64,000 nt of DNA from Trematomus loennbergii. Taxonomy: Eukaryota > Chordata > Actinopteri > Perciformes > Nototheniidae. The notes beneath the pieces were generated by a model. The model ran no database searches. It worked only from the letters and a program-made list of their open reading frames with translations, and was not told where the DNA came from. Made by a program: the position numbers and the translations under genes. The stretch is taken from positions 14,491,248-14,555,247 of the forward strand of contig JAAOOA010000399.1 in assembly GCA_012861695.1 (NCBI GenBank), in the 5' to 3' direction. Below, piece after piece: positions 62,733-64,000 of this stretch; positions within the stretch are counted from its first letter, which is position 1; each line of letters starts with the position of its first letter.

Positions 62733-63934
62733 CTGTTGAGAGAATACATGCAGTATTAGAGGCTTTGTCTGTATATAGAGAGACTGTCAACTACTGTTCA
62801 TAGAGAGGTAAACTTGTAGTACTTTGTGCAGGTCCGAGAGCTGCTGGTGGCGGATCAGAGCGTCCTTGTTGGGGAACTGTCTCCTACACAGCAGGCAGGC
62901 CATCTTCTTCCAGTCTGTCAGCTTGCTGTCCTTGTCTTCAGACGGGCCGCCCTGACTGTTTCTGGCTGCGTCTTCCCTATCTTCTTCCACCTCTTCATCA
63001 CTTCCAGCCGCATAGTCTGATGCCAGCATACTCAGAGAGCCCATAGAACGCTGGGGGAGAAAACACAATTATGTAAGAAAAAAAGACACTGGTGTATCTA
63101 CTTTTTACTCTGAAGAAGGTAAACGGAGTGAATCAGACACTAAGTAGGGGTTATAGTGCAACTTCTGCTGAATGAAGTTTCCTACCTTTGACTTTTCATC
63201 TTTCTTAAGAGGAGCCATTGGTTTCTTAAAAAGATCATCTGGACCCGATATCTGCGGATGTAGACAAAACATTTGGGTTAAGTACCATTACAAGATATAA
63301 TGAAAACTAATATCAACATTGATGCACATGAAGTGGTTGTGTGAGGAGTCTCTAACCTTCCTCTCGAAGATAGCAAAACCAGCGTCAGCTGTCTTGGACT
63401 GCCTCCTATCATCGTCTCCTCCGAACCTCAGCAGCAGCGGTGATGCAGAACGGACTGTTGTCTCCTTTTGCCGATTCTGGATCTTTGCCCAGCGCTCCAT
63501 ATCTTTCATGATCTGCAAACAGCAACACATGTCTTAACCGTGTTCCCTTTACACATGTGCTTTTCATACTGTGTACAGTGGTATTGTAACTGAAGTGCTA
63601 CCTTGACAGCGGCGATGCTTCTTGGCTTGTCGTTGTCCTTTTTAGAGTCGTCATCATCTTTCTTCTCAGGAGTTGCAGAGGAAGTGGGGACAGGGTCCAG
63701 CGCACAGCCGTCATCAGCAGAGGGAACTAATGCTGCAGAGTCTTCTGGATTAGGAGTCAAGGACTTTTTCATCTCCAGAGGAGCATCTGCTGCTGGGTTG
63801 GAAAGAATGGCCTGGTCTTCAGCGGTCATGGGCAACGGCGCTGTGGCTGCAGGGTTCCCTCCTGGGACTGGGATGTAGGACTTTGATGCAGCATCCCAGT
63901 ACAAGTACTCTTGGGATATAGCGTTGTAGAAATA
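62153..63934 (-). CDS. rbm6: RNA-binding motif protein 6-like, C-terminal eight exons (5' end off the window)
   Basis: Coding segments, in transcript order, are 63934-63602, 63512-63357, 63251-63186, 63050-62823, 62732-62658, 62575-62475, 62388-62331 and 62248-62153. All seven introns are GT-AG and 82-135 bases long. They join in frame to 370 codons plus TGA. In order the protein shows the tail of an OCRE domain, an acidic/lysine-rich linker, an RNA-binding-family C2H2 finger ([16 protein letters not shown]), a basic helix, and the family C terminus ([18 protein letters not shown]). RBM5, RBM6 and RBM10 are nuclear splicing regulators with RRMs, an OCRE, zinc fingers and a G-patch. RBM6 is preferred because [16 protein letters not shown] follows the finger, the KYRDRAAERREKYG block typical of RBM5/10 is missing, and the C terminus fits. 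The N-terminal RRMs lie beyond 64000. Confidence 0.88.
62823..63050 (-). CDS. rbm6: rbm6 exon with the C2H2-type zinc finger
   Basis: This is a 76-codon phase-0 exon. An acidic stretch ([12 protein letters not shown]) is followed by [20 protein letters not shown] and then [13 protein letters not shown]. The zinc ligands are C-x2-C and H-x5-H, the single C-terminal finger of RBM5/6/10. All four ligand residues are intact. The exon ends at HK|, and the following exon supplies QNMEIH. Confidence 0.88.
63186..63512 (-). CDS. rbm6: rbm6 linker exons (63357-63512 and 63186-63251)
   Basis: These are two phase-0 exons of 52 and 22 codons. The first begins [17 protein letters not shown], the conserved (K)DMExWAKxxNxQKE helix that follows OCRE in RBM5/6/10. 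The second encodes [20 protein letters not shown]. No enzymatic residues are expected; the segment links OCRE to the zinc finger. Confidence 0.82.
63602..63934 (-). CDS. rbm6: rbm6 exon with the end of the OCRE domain
   Basis: This is a 111-codon phase-0 exon beginning [20 protein letters not shown] after a CACAG acceptor. Aromatic YFY/YLYW repeats are the end of the octamer-repeat (OCRE) domain, which in this family binds proline-rich tails of spliceosomal Sm proteins. The rest is low-complexity and acidic, including a [12 protein letters not shown] run. The preceding OCRE repeats must lie in exons to the right of the window. Confidence 0.85.
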
Positions 63935-64000
63935 CTGTGCACAAAACAATTAGAAAATCACAATTTAATGACAAAACCAATCATTTCAGACACATGTGTG

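Overview
This is a gene-poor stretch of vertebrate DNA, almost certainly from a ray-finned fish and probably a percomorph. The signs are: vertebrate-type split genes with GT-AG introns; very short introns (82-135 bases) in the right-hand gene; long (CA)n/(TG)n arrays; and a repeat set I associate with teleosts (TTAA-flanked MITEs, hAT MITEs, an L2-type LINE tail with TGTAA repeats, and one dispersed repeat I recall from percomorphs). Nothing is bacterial: no operons, ribosome binding sites or CRISPR. Nearly all ORFs of 60-150 codons here look like chance ORFs or repeat debris.

Two real genes are visible, both transcribed leftward (minus strand). At the right edge (62153 to beyond 64000) are the last eight coding exons of an RBM5/6/10-family RNA-binding/splicing protein, best called rbm6. 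At 9819-9972 is the first coding exon of a class 3 semaphorin, probably sema3f. It carries the ATG, a signal peptide and the first residues of the sema region. The rest of that gene lies off the left edge, so positions 1-9818 are intron. A CpG-rich block at about 11480-11930 is the likely promoter or first-exon area. RBM6, RBM5 and SEMA3F are consecutive head-to-tail genes at human 3p21.31, so the neighbourhood supports both calls. No RBM5 is seen between them here.

From about 12 kb to 61.6 kb lies a roughly 50-kb gene desert upstream of the semaphorin. It holds microsatellites and transposon remains: two copies of one TTAA MITE (17123-17511 and 60459-60849), another TTAA MITE (38328-38762), palindromic MITE-like hairpins (19905-20080, 21421-21535, 27450-27550), an L2-type LINE 3' end (36383-36814), a hAT MITE with a perfect 8-bp duplication (49001-49209), and an inverted pair of about 1.1-kb TTAA elements (45605-46708 and 51971-54520). 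The second of that pair is split by a nested 1.39-kb hAT-like element. A strong CTCF-type motif (61637-61652) lies about 500 bases past the rbm6 stop codon. The remainder is AT-rich unique sequence that may hold semaphorin enhancers, which cannot be judged from one sequence. I found no clearly novel gene system. The most informative observations are the gene order, the reduced G-patch of the rbm6 gene, the CTCF motif, and the nested transposon with its internal empty-site control.
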